The notes under the pieces were generated by a model. It worked only from the letters and a program-made list of their open reading frames with translations, was not told the DNA's origin and searched no databases. The position numbers and the translations under genes were made by a program. This document shows positions 24,101 to 36,585 of a stretch of DNA of 64,000 nucleotides, piece by piece. The stretch lies in NCBI GenBank assembly GCA_033439265.1, contig JAVTVX010000004.1, positions 13,343,701 through 13,407,700 of the forward strand. Reading direction: 5' to 3'. Every line of letters begins with the position of its first letter. The stretch's first letter is position 1. The DNA comes from Dillenia suffruticosa. Taxonomy: Eukaryota; Streptophyta; Magnoliopsida; Dilleniales; Dilleniaceae.

Positions 24101-25016
24101 ACATCACAACCCAAAATCGTATCTTACCATTCGGATTTGGATTTAGCACGTGCTGCCGAAGGTCCCACGCTCCGGTAGCACATAGCTAGCACCTTCACGC
24201 GTCGGCAGCAGCCTACTATGTGCCTCAAAAGCGCAGCGCGTCAAACACGTGCCTGTACGTGCAGGATGCTCAACTCATTCGGAACCTGCCTGCACGCATA
24301 GAGTGGGTTTGACTTGGGTCACGGAGCAGATTGGACTCGGACTCGGGTAAACTCAACCCGAAAATTGACCCCTGCTGTTCATGCGACTCACTCAGGTGTG
24401 AACTTCACGATCTTCCCTCTTCGTGTCATGCTCCTTCTTGCATGTGGTCTTCATGCACCCGCTGGTCTGGGGTGGGTCTTCTTCGCCAGATAGGCCTGCA
24501 ACAAGGTTCTGGCAACTCGAATTCCGAAAAACTTATTTCTAGGCTATTTTTCATGCTATTTTTGTCAGAAAATTGTAATTGAATATCATCCAACCATCCT
24601 TGACCAATTTTAGTTGGATTTAGGCCCTAATCTTGAAAAATCAAATGTTCAAAGTTTCGGCCCTTCGTGGCCATTTTATAAACTCAATTTTCGGCAACCA
24701 AAATTCATAATTAATATGTCGAAATGTAGATATGAGCATAATACATATTTCTAAATCATTTTTATAGATCGATTCGTCCTTAAACTCTACAGATTTAAGG
24801 TTTTGTGTCCGTAAGGTCGAAAACTTCAACTTTACATTTTATAGCCCAAACATGCTAACAAAATTCAACAAAAATTATTTTCATGATTCTTGGGTCATGG
24901 GTAATCTCGCCGTATTCTTGGATTCACGAAATTTATCCGTGATCCAAACCCTAAATTTTGTACCATATACATTTTATGCATGAAAAAATTCCAAAATTTT
25001 TTAAAAATAAATCTAA

Positions 25017-25033
25017 CCTTGCTCTGATACCAA
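25017..25033 (-). other. Copia B primer-binding site
   Basis: The element strand reads TTGGTATCAGAGCAAGG directly after the LTR end, an exact initiator tRNA-Met type site. Confidence 0.9.
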
Positions 25034-25522
25034 TGTTAGATTTATTATACTAAATGCACATGCAGAAGTGTATAAATTAAAAGTTTAGAATTTTTGAGTA
25101 AATACTACGATGTGTAGGATTCTAAGAAATCAACAGATTCGTGAACTCTTTCATATGGATCGCTCGGTCAGGATGGTGATCACAAAACTGAACCACCACC
25201 ATGGATCCATGACGCCTGAACTCAAAGTCCGATGAACCCAATGACGAGAGAAATTTTCCTGTTTAAAAATTTTTCAAACCCTTGAGATAATTCTCACTCT
25301 AGAGAATATTTATCTTGCTCTCAATTTCTCTCTAGACAATTTGTTCTCAAGCAATAATCATACACATCTCACATACAAAGTTCCCAACAAAAGAGAGGGA
25401 GAGAACACTTAGGGGAAATGGGAGTTAATGGGTGGTTATTAGGAAATGGAATAACTTCTCTTATTTAAATTTAAATTATTTTCATTTGGTAAAAGGTCCT
25501 TTATGGGCATATTTTACCAACA
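25034..25522 (-). repeat. Copia B 5' LTR
   Basis: Partner of 18265-18752, about 13 % different by eye, followed by the TCACT duplication at 25523-25527. Confidence 0.92.
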
Positions 25523-25527
25523 TCACT

Positions 25528-27390
25528 ATTATGGGCCACTTAGGCATTGGAAGAGGAATTACCCTACTTACCTTGAGCTAGCAATGTGTAAAGGAAAGGG
25601 CAAGCTTCTAAATGTATATGTCCTTTATATTCATCTCATGAAAGCTCACATATTTGTACATCTTTTCAAGACTTCGAAGTAGTAGAGCATTTGAAAGTGA
25701 TGTGGTGATAATTGAAGTTGACAACGAAGCAACATTTGTAGCCAAAACCATAGGATCATCATCTATTTCTATTTCTGATCATGTTATTATTTTGAATAAT
25801 GTGTTATTACTTATGATTTTTCTCAACTGACAAAGTTGCAATATAAATTTTTCTTCAAGCTAGGTGTTTGTGAAACTTTCTATCTTCTTAAAATCATATG
25901 CATGAGATGTATATATAATGGATTGTATTATTTAAGCAATCAATATATGATCACCCCAAAAATTAATGAATGTATACAACTAGGATATCAAACCTTAAAT
26001 ATCTTTGGCATCTTAGACTTCGTTACAAAAGCTGGAGATAAGATTTCCGAGTCAGAGAAAATGGGGATTATATCCTATTAGGCTTTGAGTTGACCTCTAC
26101 TGGGTAACCTTTTACTAGGAAAAGAGAAAGGGTTAAAAAAGTTTTAGAACTAATAAATAGTGATGAATCAGGGTCATTTAGTATAATAGCTTGGGGTAGG
26201 TACCAATACTTCAATACCTTTACTAATGATATTCCATGATATGGGTATTTGTTCTTGATAGAGTACAAGTCTGAATCCTTTAATAGATTCAAAGGATTCA
26301 AGAATGAGGTGAGAAACAAATCCATAAGAGTATTCTTGAAGTCTAATTTATGAGGTGAATACATAAGTATGAAATCTATTGAGTTTTCTTGAGAAACATA
26401 TATAGTTCTTGAAATTACTTCTAAAAAGCCTAGTTGAAGGGATTATTTGAGATGAGAAAATTGTACGATCCATGATGGGTCTCATTAATTAACCTATCTC
26501 ACTTTAGGTGTACACATAAGAAACTACCCTCTACATTCTAAATAGAATACCATCAAATCAATTTCTAACATATCGTACGAGTTATGGCATGGGAGAAACC
26601 CTACTCCTAAGCTTGTTAAAATCTAAGGATGACTATCTTATGTTCAAAGGAAAGAACTGATAAATTGGAAGCCAAGCCAAGAATAGGAGATTGGTAATAT
26701 ATCCCCAAAAAATAGTTTTGGATATTCTTTCTACTTATCTCCTAAACAAATATTTTTTGTCAACAAGGATCCAAAATTTCTTGAAATAGAATTTATTCAA
26801 AAAAGGTACTGGTAAAAATATTGACTTAGATTAAGGGTTATCTGAGAAACAAACTGATTAGATAGATACTGATCAGCCCAAGTAGGAGTCAACCCCATCA
26901 GATGTCTTTTATCGACCTCCAAGGTCAACTAGAATATCTCATCAACCTTCTAGGTATCAAGGTTTTCCCCATGAAGACATAAAAGAATTGTTGATTCATG
27001 AAGTTAGTGACCATATAGATGATTCAAAGACCTATGAAGAACATATATCATATATAGATTCTTCAAAATAGCTTGAAACCATGACATGCAAAATAGATTC
27101 CTTATATTTGAACCATGTCTGGGATGTTCTTGATCCATTTGAATGTGTTATAAGACTTAGTAATGAATGGATGTACAAGGAAAAAAAAAGGTTTAGGTAG
27201 AAACATGGAATTTTATAACCCTAGGTTAGTAGATAAAGGTTATCACCAAAGTTTGGGTAGAAAGTACTTGCTGGTAGCCATGCCAAAATCCATAAGGATT
27301 TTACTAACTATGGCTGTGTACCATGATTATGAGGTCCGACAAAAGGATATCAAGATCCGCTTCCTTAATGGGTATATTGAGGGAGACATA
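25528..27390 (+). pseudogene. Element D zinc knuckle, protease, integrase and RT start
   Basis: It opens with the rest of the gag CCHC knuckle (HWKRNYPTYLELAM), continuing from the block that ends at 18264. Then come a protease stretch (VDNEATFVAKTIG near 25717), the pre-integrase block (IYNGLYYLSNQYMITPKIN near 25914), integrase segments (KSESFNRFKGFKNEV near 26270, YELWHGR near 26585) and the RT start (NHVWDVLDP near 27112, DIKIRFLNGYIEGDIY near 27345). It ends at the Copia C target site. Many breaks. Confidence 0.75.
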
Positions 27391-27957
27391 TACTGGATCA
27401 TTAATACAACGTTGGACTTATATGCTAAAATAATTATATAATGCATACTATTATTTAAGTTAAACCCATATGAAAGTGATATGGTAAATTTGAAAATTCG
27501 ATAATTTGGGTTTAAATATCTCATAAGATATGAAAATAAATAAATGTATGATACCAATTGACATTTACTATTTATAATGGGTTAAATAGGGAATATCGAA
27601 TGGGGGCATAAGAACAGTTGGCATAAGCTGAACAGATAATTTGGAAGGTAAAAGTCACCCTACAACTATAAAAAGGGTTATGATTTATTGGTCAATGCAT
27701 TACTCTAATCTTCTAATACCCCCTGATCTAGAGAGATTTTGTGAGGATACATCTGACCTGTAACGCCATACCCAAAATTCAACCCAGATGAAAGTTGAAC
27801 TCAGGATTCTGCCTAGATCAGAATTTCACACTATTCCATTTTCAGCTATAGAATATTTCTATATGATCTAAGTTTTTAGTTTCTATAATTAAGTTTTAAT
27901 TCTAGTAATTTAATACGATATCAGGCATGATTTTGCATTAAGTTAATTTTTTCAACA
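27391..27957 (+). repeat. Copia C 5' LTR
   Basis: Starts tactggatcattaat and ends ttttttcaaca. The partner is 33234-33802. It contains a conserved TATAAAAA motif at 27667-27674. Confidence 0.9.
27667..27674 (+). promoter_or_regulatory. TATA box of Copia C LTR
   Basis: TATAAAAA in the phrase ctacaactataaaaa, kept in the 3' LTR at 33512-33519. Likely core promoter of the element. Confidence 0.6.
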
Positions 27958-27972
27958 ATTGATATCAGAACT
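27958..27972 (+). other. Copia C primer-binding site
   Basis: attgatatcagaac immediately follows the LTR. It is a decayed form of the initiator tRNA-Met complement. Confidence 0.65.
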
Positions 27973-28163
27973 ATTCGTGCTTGAATCATTAGAATTTTTT
28001 GGTATATTTTTTGATTAAGTTTTTTGTTAATATATATGGTCCTGGGATTTTGTAATTTTTTTTAGAATATGAATGCATTTTTTTTGTTTTATGTGAATGT
28101 TTTGGCTTTTTCAGAAAAATATTCAACACTTTTGGATGTAAATTTCAATAAAAAAAATTGATA

Positions 28164-28257
28164 AGTTTTCATCAAAGTCGACCTCTAGTTTTCATCAAAG
28201 TCGACTTTATGTTTTCATTAAAGTCGAATTCTAGTTTTTATCAAAATCGACATCCAG
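28164..28257 (+). repeat. 24-25 bp tandem repeat in Copia C leader
   Basis: Four imperfect units of the type agttttcatcaaagtcgac lie in a row. Confidence 0.85.
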
Positions 28258-28379
28258 TGTTTAAAAAAAAAGAAAGTATAAGACATCCTCTAGAGATCCC
28301 CAGTAGCGAGGCATTTTTCTGATAAAGGAATATGTAAGACAAAGAGTTTTTCGCTATTTATGTACTCATTTTATAAAGA

Positions 28380-29030
28380 AAGTTGACTTATTTTCTTTTT
28401 AAAAGAATTTTTTTGGATCTTTTTTTCATGGAAAACATTTTTTTGGGGAAAATTCACGTTTTAAGGAATATTTTAGCAATTTGGTTTCTTTTTAAAAAAA
28501 CTTTCAGATTCAAATATATATTATTTTTTCGGAACTTCCAGTTTTAAAGAATCTCTTGGAATGTGGTTCCTTTTAAGAAAGTTCCAAATTTTGCAAAATA
28601 AAAAAACAGAAACTTTCATATTTTAATATTTTCTTTCTTTTTTTAATGTCCAACTTCCCAATTTTAGAAAAAACTTTCTAATAAAATATTTTTTAAGGAA
28701 ATTTTCATTTTTGGAAAACAAAAAAAAAAAGGAAATTTCCAGATTTCAATTCTTTTCTTAAAGTTTAACTTCCCAATCTCAGAAAAAAAAATACAATTAA
28801 GAAACTTCCAGTAGTTGATAAATTAAAAAAAGGAAACTTTCAAATTGCAATTTCCTTTTTAAAGTTTGATTTCTCAATTTTAAAAGAAATTGCAATTCTA
28901 TTTTTTTAAAGAAACTTATTATTTTTGGTAAATAAAAAAAGGGAGAAAATTTCAGATTTCACATTTTTTTAAGGTTTGACTTCTCAATTTTGGAAAGAAA
29001 ACTTATTTTGGTTCATCAATTTCTAATTGC
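28380..29030 (+). repeat. About 100-110 bp imperfect tandem array in Copia C leader
   Basis: An aacttcccaattttagaaaa anchor recurs near 28660, 28769, 28867 and 28978. Each is followed by a ggaaactttcagattt-like segment. Strongly A/T-biased and non-coding. Confidence 0.75.
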
Positions 29031-29593
29031 AAATTCACACCACAAAAGGTTCATTTTAAAAAAAAAAAACATATTTTTCTAAGAAAATTTATGAGCCAAT
29101 TTTTGGGTCTAAACAGACCTACTCACGGGTGTAAAGGTTTTAGTATTCATGGGATTCAATTGAACCCATTTTCATCCTATCACTCACTATCTCATTTGTA
29201 TTCAAGACTTGTCATTCTTTTAGTATGTCCTGACATAGCATGTTTAGGAAAATTTTATCAAAAAGATAGGAATAAATCTAAAACTGGTTAGTTCTTAAGC
29301 GGTTTTAAATGAACTCACCATCTATCTGGGAACTTTTCTGGTACTCCTTGCTATAGAGTGGGGATTGGCCAAGTCTTGGATCAGATGTAGACAAAAGATG
29401 GAGAATTTGGTTTTATACTGACAACAAAAGTAGAGATGGTAAATAATGATGAATGAGACAAATTCGATAAAATTGAGCTTTTATAGCTCAATTTAAAGTT
29501 TATAAGATTGAGGTTTAAATAGGCCAATTTTCAAGAAATTGAGTCCATCAGGATAAAATTAAAATTTTTCTAATTATGGATATGATTCAAATA

Positions 29594-30158
29594 TGACTAT
29601 GGTTTTGTATATATATCTCGAAATGCATTAATGCAATAATATGCACCAAAGTGAACTCTGTTGCGGAAATTAATTTTGTTTTGAGATATAAAAAGTTATG
29701 CATGCAATTTATGTGAATAACGATTGACCCAAAGGAAGGTCCGTACTTGACAAAATTGCATATACACCTTGCGGTAATAAATGCATGATAATTATTCGGT
29801 TTTATATATGACCAATTCATCGGTCCAATAGAAGATACTTGGTTAATATGTTTTTATTTTTAGTGTTTGATTACTACCCATATGGTTTTATATATATCTT
29901 GAGATTAAATAATTGAAGTAATATGTTGACAAAATGATCTCTGTTGTGCAAATTAATTTATTTTGGATATAAAAAATTGTGTGTGTGCTATTCGTGTAAG
30001 TACCGATTAGCCCAAAAGAGGATCCATATTTGAAAGAATTGCATATATACCTTTTGGTAATAAATGCGTGACAATTATTCAGTTGTAAATGTGACCAATT
30101 CATCAACCGAAAGGAAGATAGTTGGTTTACATTTTTTTATTATGAGCATTTGATTACT
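29594..30158 (+). repeat. About 285-bp tandem duplication in Copia C leader
   Basis: Units at 29594-29877 and 29881-30158 share blocks such as gaattgcatatataccttt, taataaatgcgtgacaatta and tgtgaccaattcatc. They have diverged considerably. The open frames seen in them on the minus strand are parallel shadows. Confidence 0.8.
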
Positions 30159-30329
30159 TCGTCAAGATCACTTACAACTTAATTATTTTATCAAAAAATG
30201 AAATATTAATAGAGTGTTTGGTATTTTATGATGGGGTTTACTCATTTTTGGATATATTTTGGTTTAAAATTTCATGTGAACATATATTGATTATTATTCT
30301 CTGTTTGATAACTAATACAATTCCTACCA

Positions 30330-32870
30330 ATATTAATGCCCAGTTTAGGTTGAATTTTAAGTTGAATGGCTCGAATTTCAAGTTATGGGTTTAGATCTTA
30401 CATTAAGAACTGATTTTTTCCATCACTTACAGACAAGAGTACCTCTATAAAGAGGGAGAAAGAAAGATGAAAGATATTGAATCACATGTGTCTAATGATG
30501 ATAAAGTAGGTCATTCCAAAAACATTTACAGATACTATGTCTAAATCGGTTATGACGAATAAATCTTTCTTTATGGATATTGAGAAACAGTTTGTCAAGA
30601 ATGCAAAGACTAAAATTGATACACTCTTGACAAATATTATCTCAAAATGGTATAAGGGTCAAGAGCACTTGACTACTAAAGATAAGAAAAGAAAGAAAAG
30701 GAAACAGGATAAAGACGCTACTATATTCTTTAGTTTTTGTTTGTCCTGAGATTAATTTAACTTCAGTATCGGGATATACTTAGTGGTAAGATTTTACTAC
30801 AACCACTCACATCAGTATGTTTGTGCAGGGTTGTCTAAATTGTCGATCATCAAATTATGGTGAATGATACATTGACGTAAGCGATGACAATAAAGTTCTA
30901 GTAGAAGCATTAGGAAGATTTAGATTGTTGTTAAAGATTGGATTTTATTTGGATTTACATAAAACATTTGTTGTACAATCTTTAGACGGAACGTGATCTC
31001 TATTTCTGTATTAAACAATTTCCGTTTTAAATGTTCTTTCAGAAATAGAAAAGTTAGTTTGTTTCTTAAAACCAAATTAGTTAATTATGGCTCTTTCTCA
31101 TGATCCAATAATCTTTATTAGCTAGATATTGTTGTTTCATTTAGTGAATTCCTACAAACTAGTACTTGAAATGTAAAACGTAAATTAACCAATGAGAATT
31201 CCTCTTTATTATGACACAAGAGATTGGATTATATCTCCAAATGGAGAATAGGGAGAGTTGTGTAAAAGGGAATTCTTGACTCCCTTGATTTCACAAATTT
31301 TGAATTTGTGTAAATTGTATAAAGGGAAAACAAACCAACAAAAGGGAATATGAAGCCAATAAGACTTCAGGGGTCTTAAAACTAATATATACGAACATCT
31401 ATGGGCCATTCCCTTTGATTCTTGAAATGGTTAAAGATGTTTTATCATATTTATAGACAATTATTCATGATATGGCTCGATCAAGATTGCATCATATATC
31501 TTGAATAGGGTTTCCAACTAAGACAACTATCAAAACTCCCTACAAACTTTGGATAGATACATCCTAGTTTTGGGGTTGTTTAGCTAAGATTAGGTCTATA
31601 GACCTAATCAAAGAAAACTGGATGTTGAGATGATTAGTTATTTTTTTGTAGGATACTCTGAAAAGTTTAAAGAGTATAAATTTTATGATCTCACAAATAA
31701 GGTCATTTTTTAGTCGAGAATGGCCAGTTCTTTGAGAATGTTGAGTTTGCAGGGGGGATATGGTTAGAGACATTGTGTTCCAAGAGGAACATGTTCTTAT
31801 AGGTGTTATTGGATTTGATCAGATTTATATCGCTGATCCTGCTCAAAACACAATAGAATCAGACAATATTAGAGAACCCCTTATTCTGAAAGAACAAATT
31901 CAACTAACTCTAGAACTATGCCATTAAAGAGATCCCAACAATGGGATTACAAATTTTACCAAGTTTTCATCTCATTAGGTTTTGAAATGAATTCAGTTGA
32001 TATTATGTATACCATAAGTTCTGTGGAAGTAAGAACCTTTTTTTCTTAATTTTACATGTTAAAAGGATTCTCAAAAGATATGACATTCGGGATTGTAAAT
32101 TAGGAGATACCCCTATGGCAAAGGAAGACAAGTTTAGTCTCAAATGGTGCCCCAAAAGCGATCTTAAGAAATGAATAATACATATGATTTCCTATACATT
32201 AGCAATGGGGAGTCTAATGGATGTTTAGGTATGTATATATCCAGATATTGTATGCATTATAGGAATGTTGGGCAAATATTTAAGCAACCCAGGAATAAAA
32301 CATTTGAGAGTAACCAAATAGGTCTTGTAGTACTTATAGAGAATAACAAGGATATATGCTTACATATCGGAAGCCAAATCAGTTTTAGATCACTTGGTAT
32401 ACTGACTCTGATTTTGAGGACGTTAAGATAGCATGCAGTCTATATCATACTACATCTACATGCTAGCAAAAGAACCCATGTCTTGGAAAAGTGCTAAATA
32501 GTCTCTTATAGTCTCTCCACTATGGCAACAGAATTTATAACATATCAAGAGGCATCCAACCACCGAATATGGTTACAAAACTGTCACATTACTTTGGATA
32601 ATGGATGGCATTGACAGACCACTTAGATTATTTTGTAACAATAAATCAATAGTCTCTATTCTAATAACAATAGGAGTTTAATGATGTCAAAGTATATTAA
32701 CATCAAGTTCCTGATTGTTAAGTGAAGGATTCATAGTGGACAGTTATCTATAAAGTATATTGGCGCAAACTTCATGATTACACGCTTACTAAGGGATTGT
32801 CACCCAAAAAGAAGTTTATGAGTTCACTGTTTGTATAGATGTTATCTCATTTCAAGATAATCAGTTTCAG
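30330..32870 (+). pseudogene. Copia C gag-pol remains
   Basis: FKLNGSNFKLW near 30350 is a gag start. Near 31290-31330 FHKFGICVNCIKGK-type sequence marks the pre-integrase zinc region, and near 31450 FIIFIDNYS.YG the integrase core. Near 32080-32150 CKLGDTPMAKEDKFSLKWCP and near 32480-32860 RNase H blocks (SWKSAK, DRPLRLFCNNKS, LTKGLSPKK) follow in order. Many breaks; no intact domain. Confidence 0.75.
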
Positions 32871-33233
32871 TGAAAGTTTGTGATTTTAGATTTTCATCTA
32901 ATATAGACAATTTTTGATTATTTTAGTTTATGGTTATTTTCTATAGAAATAAAGATTCAGTTTTTGAATCACACTCTGACATTAATTTTGGTATGATCTC
33001 ACTAAAGAGGGCCAATTGGAAATAAGTATGTTAAAGATCATATTACTTGACATTTTCATACTACACATCCATATCATGATTCATGTCATTTAGTTATATC
33101 AATTTACGTGAGATATGATTGATGGAGCAGATTGGTTGAAGATACATTTTAGTATTGACAGAAAAATTGAACTCATTTGATTATTTTGCAATTACATAAT
33201 TATAAGGTTTTACATATACTCCGTGTAAGAGAT

Positions 33234-33802
33234 TGTTGGATCATTAATCCAATGTTAGACTTATATGTTAAAATAATTATGTGATGCATACTATTATTTA
33301 AAATAAACTCATATGAAAGTGACTTGATAAATTTAGAAATTTGGTAATTTGGGTTTAAGTATCTTATAAGATATAAAAATAAATAAATATGTAGATGCCA
33401 ATGGACATTTACTATTTATGATGTGTTAAATAGAAAATGTCGAATGGTGATTTAAGGACAGCTGGCATAAGTTGAACAGACAAATTTGGAAAGTAAAAGT
33501 TACCCTACAACTATAAAAATGTTTATGGTCCTCGGCTCAATGCATTACCCTAATCTTCTAATACACCCATCATATAGAGAGATTTTGTGAGAATACATTT
33601 GACTTGGAAGGCCATACCCAGAATTCTACCCAGACAATGGCCGAACTCAGGACTTTGCTCAGATCAGGATTTTAAGTTTTTGGCTATGGAATCAATTATA
33701 TTTTTATCTGATCTAAGTTTTCAGTTTCTATAATTAAGTTTTAATTCTTATGATTTAACACAATATTTGGCATGGTTTTACATTGAGTTAATTTTTCCAA
33801 CA
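33234..33802 (+). repeat. Copia C 3' LTR
   Basis: Starts TGTTGGATCATTAATCC after a short purine-rich gtaagagat and ends ttttccaaca. Partner of 27391-27957. The right flank is ACATA. Confidence 0.9.
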
Positions 33803-33807
33803 ACATA

Positions 33808-34840
33808 TACATAGAATAACCTAATAATTTTGAATCTCAAAATCATTCCAACTTATTCAAGTCAGAGATTTATATATAGTCTCACGTAAGCCTCAAGGAA
33901 CAAGAATATTCATTTTGTTAAAGCCATAGAAAGTTATTGGTTTATCAAAAATGGAGATGAACCATGGGTTCATAATAAAAACAGTGACAGTGTTATCACC
34001 TTTTCTATTTTGTGTGTAGATGATATCTTTTTGATAGGAATGATATTGAAATACTTACAGCCATAAAATTTGGCTATCGAGTACTTTCTCCATGAAAGAC
34101 TTAGAAAAGGCAACATTTGTATTTGTATAGAATGAGCAAAAAGATTAATAGGATTCTCTAAAAATATATACTTTGAAAAAGGTTTTAAAGAGAATCAACA
34201 TGCATGATTCCAAGTAAGGACTATTGGTAGTCAAGCATGATATTCAGCTCTCCAAGGACATGTCTCCTAGGACACCTGAGACTAAAGATAAGATGGCCAA
34301 AATTTCATATGCATAAGTAATCGGGAGTTTAATGTATTTGATACTAGTCAATACAGGAAGTAAGTTTAAATTTAAAGGTTACAAATACCCAAATTTCTAG
34401 TAAGATATCAACAATAGAAAGTCTAATTGAGGGTTTATATTCACTTGTAATCGAGGTGCAATTAGTTGAAAAATTTCCATGCAAATCACTATAGTAGACT
34501 CATTACACCGACTGAGTATGTTGTGGCATTTGAAGTTGTAGAACTAACTACTTGGATTAAGAAATTTGTTAACGAACTTTAGATAGTTCCCTCCATCAAG
34601 TTAGTGGTTTCTTTTCTCAATGACAATATGGAGCTATTGCTTAAGCTAAGGAACCTATTTCTCACCAGAAATTAAAACATATTGAGAGGTGATTTCAGAT
34701 TACTCACAAAACAATTGGAAAAGGCAAGTAGCCTAGAAAGTAGTTTGAATGGATTACATAGCTAATCCATTCACTAAGCATATGTCACAATAGCAGCTCA
34801 ATAGATACCTTGAAAAGATGAGTTAGAGATATTACCATGA
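33808..34840 (+). pseudogene. Element D reverse transcriptase (rest) and RNase H
   Basis: It continues the RT at the exact point where Copia C entered. Near 34010 CVDDIFLIG is the YVDD catalytic block. Near 34510-34680 EYVVAFEVVELTTWIKKFV and SFLNDNMELLLKLRN-type sequence is the RNase H end, and near 34760 NPFTK... closes pol. Broken in several places. Confidence 0.75.
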
Positions 34841-35776
34841 TTTTTTTTGAGTACTGGGGTAGATACTATCATGATTGGCTCAAGCATAAACGGGAGTTTA
34901 GGAAAGTGGGTGCATATAAGAGTGGTTTTATCTTGTGAGTGAAATTTGTTGTCATGTTTACGCAATTGACATTAGAATTCCCTTTAGAATAATTACAGCT
35001 TGGTGTCTTTTTTTAGAGGTTATAGCAACATTAGGCGTTAAGTTTTAACATTTAGATTTGCAGAAGGTTCAAATATCAGTTTTGAGTTTACAAAGTGTCC
35101 ATTCATTTTATTTAGTTTTGCTAGCAAAGAGATTAGCCTTCTTGGGATGTTGAGTTGGTCAAGTGGCATTGGATTTGGTTTATTAGACTAATTCATAGAT
35201 TTCTTGGTGAATGCTAAGTACACCTGCAGTGTTGAAACCAAGGATTCCACATCAATTGAAAGTGGTAGCATCTTAATTATGTCTTAAGTTAGATTAAATC
35301 TTCTCCTTGGTCTTGGTATACATTGCATATGTACATGTGATGAATTCCCTTGCATAGCTTAGTTTTCCATGTCTTTGGGAAGTTCCAACATGGTAGACAA
35401 ATTGCAAACCCATAATTTGTAGTTTGAGTTAGTATTTCATAATGTTAATGTACTGAATTATGAATGATATAAGTTTTGTGCAAGCCTTTAAGAATTAAGA
35501 CGAAGTATCAAATAAACCAAGTTCAATTGTATGCTTTCTTTTAGATAACATGTTTTTCTAGGGTAATGCACATTATTAGTTACGGTTTAATAGATCGAGG
35601 CATGAAATTCGAATTAAAATTAACCTATATGCTTGGAATATGTTCAAACCCTCGTGTGGTTGAAATTGACTTGTGTACCTGGAAGTACAGTTGAATTAGG
35701 TTATGTGAATGATGATATCTCCTCCCTAATGCCTTTAAAGAATTATGTGGTTTCACCCTGAGAAGGATAACTCACA
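34841..35776 (+). other. 3' untranslated region of element D
   Basis: Non-coding, between the pol end and the 3' LTR copy. The last bases, gagaaggataactcaca, are purine-rich and could be the remains of the polypurine tract. No other feature is seen. Confidence 0.45.
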
Positions 35777-36585
35777 TGTAAACCTAATTTTTTGATAAGT
35801 TGTATCCTCTTAGATTTAGCTTTTTATGTGTGATGAGTTTTCTTAGCAATTTTCATTCTCCTAGGGTTCCAAATATTTGATGATTACCTTGAGTTTTAAA
35901 ACTTTGATCCTATAGCATGTTTTAGGATGATTAGAAGAAACCTAAAGATTAGTTTTATAGAAAAATTCATGATAAGTCCTTGAATTGAGTTCTTTCCCAT
36001 TAATATTGTATGATTTTCTTAAACGATGACGAAAGGACACCAAATCTAGAAGAAAAAGGTTAAGAAGAATATTTGAAATGTTATAACCAATTTTCAGTTA
36101 TTTTATCCTTTTCATTGGTTAATCATATTGATTTTCAGATGCATTCCATGAATGCAAACCCTGTATCATGAGTGTATGTTCAACATCTAGCAGTCCTAAT
36201 TAGATATAAATAGAGAAATGTGATCATTGGTATATGGTTTCGTCACGCTAAAGAAACAGTGATAAGTTCCTACAATTATCTAACTTGACACTTGAAAAAA
36301 TTTCTTAGTCAAGGTAAATCGAATTAATTAGAAAAACGTTTCCGTATTAAGCTAACCAAATAGATTAATTAGATGAGGACATATAACTTGAGTATATAGG
36401 GTTTGATTGCAATCTAAGCCCTAGCAAGAATCCAAATATACTTGAATGTTATGAAATACATCCCGAAACATTCATTACTAAAATCGGTAGTTTAACGCAC
36501 TATGCTACGTTTCAACCACACTTGTGAGAGCTAACAGTAGTTTATGTTACTCTAAAAGTTTGGAAACCGTTTCTTGAATACTATG

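Larger units (their letters stand above)
18265..25522 (-). mobile_element. Copia element B, 7.26 kb, inserted in D gag
   Basis: LTRs of 488 and 489 bp are flanked by an exact TCACT duplication (18260-18264 and 25523-25527). On the minus strand the order is 5' LTR (25034-25522), PBS (25017-25033), a leader that is GC-rich at about 24140-24500, gag, protease, integrase, RT, RNase H, then about 1.5 kb of non-coding 3' sequence (18753-20220) and the 3' LTR. The LTRs differ at about 13 % of sites by eye. Structurally whole end to end, but the coding parts carry many breaks. Confidence 0.92.
27391..33802 (+). mobile_element. Copia element C, 6.4 kb, inserted in D reverse transcriptase
   Basis: LTRs of 567 and 569 bp (27391-27957 and 33234-33802) are flanked by an exact ACATA duplication (27386-27390 and 33803-33807). 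A PBS-like ttgatatcagaac follows the 5' LTR. A long repeat-filled leader (28160-30160) precedes a degraded gag (about 30330-30780). Integrase (about 31080-31800), RT and RNase H (about 32040-32860) follow. The LTRs differ at about 15 % of sites by eye. Complete at both ends but heavily broken inside. Confidence 0.9.

Noticed and set aside
28160-29030. CRISPR-like or satellite array
   Set aside because: Units are adjacent without uniform spacers, diverged, and confined to the leader of one Copia element in a plant genome.
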